Below, piece after piece: positions 60,745-64,000 of a stretch of 64,000 bases of DNA (position 1 is the stretch's first letter; every line of letters starts with the position of its first letter). The notes under the pieces are model-generated. The model was not told the origin of the DNA, ran no database searches, and saw only the letters and a program-made list of their open reading frames with translations. This DNA comes from Apis mellifera (taxonomy: Eukaryota > Arthropoda > Insecta > Hymenoptera > Apidae), in NCBI RefSeq assembly GCF_003254395.2, contig NC_037639.1:15992037-16056036 (forward strand), written 5' to 3'. The position numbers and the translations under genes are program-made.

Positions 60745-63697
60745 TTATCGCATTTGAACAATTGATTGATCTTTTTGTGCGTCTTCGTTTTCTACTGTTA
60801 CAAATGAAGGTAATTCTGCTTTAGTAGCTAATTGTAAAGCATATAACCATCTGAAAATTTGATTTGAATTTTATGAGTTTAATATTGTATGTAATATATA
60901 TATATATATATATATATACGCGCATGTACGAGAAACATATGAAACTTACTTTTGTTTGTCGTCGTCCGATAACGCTTGTAAATAGTAACTTTTCCTAGAA
61001 TGATGCATTTTAAGAGCTCTAGATCTATCCTTGAAACTTAAAGGATCTTCGTCGGATAATTTAATACCTTCCGTAACGATGAAACCGGGCATAGGAGTTG
61101 CTGTCAAAGCCATATTTTCAGATTCAGATTTAAATGTATATAAAACAAAATCGGCGTGTAATGCAAACCATCGCCGTGTCCAAGGTTTACTCGCTTGAGT
61201 TTTTAACATAAGATATCCAGATATAACGGAAGATGCGCTTGCTGAAACTTGTAATAAACTTGGTACCGGTCCAGATGTAGACGTTGAGGAAGGTGATTTA
61301 ACAAGCGGTTGCGTTAAAGCGGTATAACATAAACGGCAAACTCTCGTATTCTTATTATCCTCGAACAATAACTTTTGATTTGAACATTTACCGCAAACAA
61401 TCTATATAGTAAATAAAATATTATACGTTAAATAATAATAAAAAAAAAAAAAAAGAAAAAAAAAGGAAACGATAAATATGTTTTTTGTAAGTTTATCATT
61501 GATAACATTTTTTTTTCCACTTCAATTGATTATATCATCGAGAAAAACTACTCACTATTCCGCAAGCTCTGCAATTATGTTTTCGTTTCATCACAGAAAA
61601 AATCACCTCGCATATCATACACTTAGATATATCGTCGCTCTTTAAAACAAGTGTTTTAACATCACCAGTTTTTAAACTTGCTTTTCTTCTCATCATTTCA
61701 TGCATAGTATCGAACAAGGCATTAAGCCATGCTGCTTTTTCTTCAGCCGCATGTGTATATAATTCGACGCTTTTATCTTCGTCTCTTATGTAAAATGTAT
61801 TTGCTGTTTCCAAATTATCACCTTCGATTATTTGCAAATTTTCGATTAGAAATTTAGCTCTTAACCGATATAATGGCCCAGGTATTAATCTTATTGAACA
61901 AAGTAATAATAAATCGCTAAACTGAAAAACAGAAAAAAAGAATCATTATTTCCATCATTTAACTAAGCGTTAATTACAAATGGATATTATCGTTACATGC
62001 ATCGAAATTTATATATGAATAAATGATCACGATATATTTAAATTCTGTATATATTAAGTACAATATTATTTTGTACGTACCAGAAACAGTTGTCTTTCTT
62101 GATGATCACCGCTCCTTGCTGAAATTTTAACGATACGACCCTCTTTTATAAGCTCCCTCGTGGCACTGACTAGATCCGTTGTATCGTATATACTCTCTTG
62201 TATTTCAAGAAGTTTTTTGAACTTGTCAATCTTCTTCATTGCATCATTCGTGTGATTAGCAGCAGTAGACACTAATTCCAATGCCTCTACGAGAAAGAAA
62301 GCCATGTCTGTTCGTTTGATTTTACGATTATAATCGTCGCCATCTACGGACGTCTATTTAAACGTGCCCCGTTCAATAGACGTTTAAATAGAAGCAAGTC
62401 CTTGCTAGATGCACATTATTTTATGCGGAAGTAACTCATCGAATCGAATGGAACTCGAAAGATCCTTACTTTTAGTATCCTTGTAATCAGCATTTTCTTC
62501 CGTGAGGTTTTTCAAATAATCTTTTAGAAGAAGCTCGTATCTTGGTAATCTTTGTATAGGGCTCAACATGTGATGAGGCAATGATAATTTGGCACACTCA
62601 TCCAATTTTTGAATCTCATCGATAATCGCAGCAAATCTGGTGACTTTAGTTTGAAGAGACTGTATCAAATTCATGGCATAATCAAAGTTTTTTACATATT
62701 CTGTATACATTTTAAGAAAAGGCGCAAAATTCTTCATTATGTCTCCGATTCTAGGATTTGAATCCCAATTTTGCATTCTCTCTTGAAGTTGAGGTAACAA
62801 AAAATCATTGTGAAATTTGTATATCGACTTGATATTAGAGAACATGTGTTGAACAGTTTCTGGAGGAAACATAGGATGTGCTCTATTCTCTTGATCGATT
62901 TTGAACTGGAATACTTGATCGATCAATCGTAAAACGTTAACATAATTTTTTTCAGTAACTAACAATTCTTCAGCAACTCGACGTGCATTTTTCCTTTTGG
63001 AATCCAAGTAACTTGTATTATCAACCGATTTTAATTCTAGATTCGAATCATTAGTATTATGATTCACGACTATCGCGGAATCTGTTTCCGATGATTTTGC
63101 TCCTTCCGATTCTTCTTCACTTTCGGATTCGCTTATCGCAAATGATTCTACTGCATATCGATGAGAATTTCTATCCGTAGTTAAATATCTACACAAAGAG
63201 AGATTTTTTAAAAAAATTATTTTCGTGAAATAAATTACAATCGTTCCTAATTGATCAACATACCTACTATTCCTATATTCTAAAACATTGCGCGATATTC
63301 GTACGAATGGAACTTCCATCGAATTCTCTTCTCCTTCTTGAGTATCACCTTGATCCATTGAATTTTCGGTCGACATTATAAACGATCGAAATCGTGGAAA
63401 AGCTCCAAAAGAAGCAATTTTTCGAAATGAATGTCCATCATAATTTTCCTGCTTCTCACTTTCCGCTATTATATCAGAATGGTTGAAATCTTTATCCTGG
63501 CATTCTTTTAACTCATTTAGATCGGTTTTTCTATCCATTACTTCATCAGGTTCCAATTCAGTATAAAAAGTACTGTTTGACGTTTGTGTTCTTGATACAA
63601 ACATTTTGAGCGGTCTGTTAAAATTCCTTCTATCTTTAAATTTTAAAATCGGCCTTGTTGTCCAAAGTGAAACATCTATCGATCGGTTCTGTTGCAT
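60745..63697 (-). CDS. FYVE, RhoGEF and PH domain-containing protein (FGD family)
   Basis: Guanine nucleotide exchange factor of the FGD (faciogenital dysplasia) family, which activates Cdc42/Rho GTPases at membranes and links them to actin. Six minus-strand exons (63697-63264, 63188-62470, 62286-62081, 61921-61556, 61401-60950, 60850-60745) join in one frame of about 760 residues. Domain order: a Ser/Glu-rich N-terminus; a DH domain from about residue 215 (RRVAEELLVTEKNYVNVLRL, later LSPIQRLPRYELLLKDYL); a first PH domain (EGRIVKISARSGDHQERQLF, AAEEKAAWLNALFDTM); a FYVE finger with eight cysteines (CMIC, RKHNCRACG, VCGKC, VCRLC); and a second PH domain (ISGYLMLKTQASKPWTRRWF) near the C-terminus. 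The FYVE finger lacks the usual WxxD start, as is common in FGDs, so its lipid specificity is uncertain. A transcript leader upstream of 63705 is possible (AG just before the ATG). Which FGD number it matches best I cannot say. Confidence 0.94.
62353..62392. repeat. Perfect 13-bp inverted repeat in FGD-like gene intron
   Basis: TCTATTTAAACGT at 62353-62365 and its exact complement ACGTTTAAATAGA at 62380-62392, with a 14-base loop, inside the 183-bp intron between 62470 and 62286. Confidence 0.85.
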
Positions 63698-64000
63698 TCT
63701 AAGCCTAAATTCATTAATTAAATAATTAACAATTATAATTTAAATTAATACAAGAAAACACATTATAAAATTACAAATTTGTAAAGTGCAATATAAAAAC
63801 TTTATCTATTATTTATTATCAATTACCTTTTCGCAATATAATCATTTTATTCAATAAATACATTGGACGCTGAATTAGTGGAATCCAGCGTCGATCAACA
63901 ACCACATATTATACGTTTGTTAAACATGAGCATATATGTACATTATTCCATGTTGATATGAATCAACGAATCTATCTATATCGAATTTTCTCATTTTGTA
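63698..64000. other. Upstream flank of the FGD-like gene
   Basis: AT-rich; presumably leader or promoter of the FGD-like gene. No coding sequence recognised up to the window edge. Confidence 0.4.

Overview
This window is animal nuclear DNA, almost certainly from a bee and most likely from the honey bee group (inference). Genes are split by short introns with GT/AG borders, the flanks are very AT-rich, the middle (about 10-38 kb) is rich in CpG words such as TCGATCG and CGCG, and simple repeats are dense. There is no operon, CRISPR array or phage. I rebuilt eleven protein-coding genes by joining exons at GT/AG borders with matching phase; every complete model gives one uninterrupted frame. No tRNA or rRNA gene was recognised.

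Layout. 1-1355 (+): 3' part of the pyruvate dehydrogenase E1 beta gene (Pdhb), convergent with 3948-2343 (-): FGF-intracellular-binding protein (Fibp). An AT-rich gap of about 3.3 kb follows. 9919-7288 (-): a secreted TGF-beta family ligand of activin type. 13413-11395 (-): a secreted papain-family (cathepsin L-like) cysteine protease. 14847-27204 (+): Mitf, the bHLH-leucine-zipper regulator of the MiT/TFE family, spread over 12 kb, with two further candidate first exons inside its introns. 32402-34898 (+): a GPI-type alkaline phosphatase with a TATA promoter about 1.2 kb upstream. 37535-35937 (-): an intronless MYND-finger protein resembling MSS51/ZMYND17. 40930-42946 (+) and 48613-51796 (+): two tandem paralogues of the SLC41 (MgtE-type) magnesium transporter. 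59172-54448 (-): an RNA exonuclease of the REXO1 type (CCCH finger plus DEDDh nuclease). 63697-60745 (-): a Rho guanine nucleotide exchange factor with the FGD order DH-PH-FYVE-PH.

The genes do not form one pathway; this is an ordinary gene-dense eukaryotic block. The points most worth a second look are the Mitf locus (two phase-compatible alternative first exons, a paired CACGTG site in intron 1 and a 204-bp tandem duplication in the large intron), the SLC41 tandem pair with partly different intron positions and a possible upstream ORF, and an orphan signal-peptide-like exon at 10658-10712. I found no convincing new molecular system. Exon borders were read by eye and may be off by a few bases.
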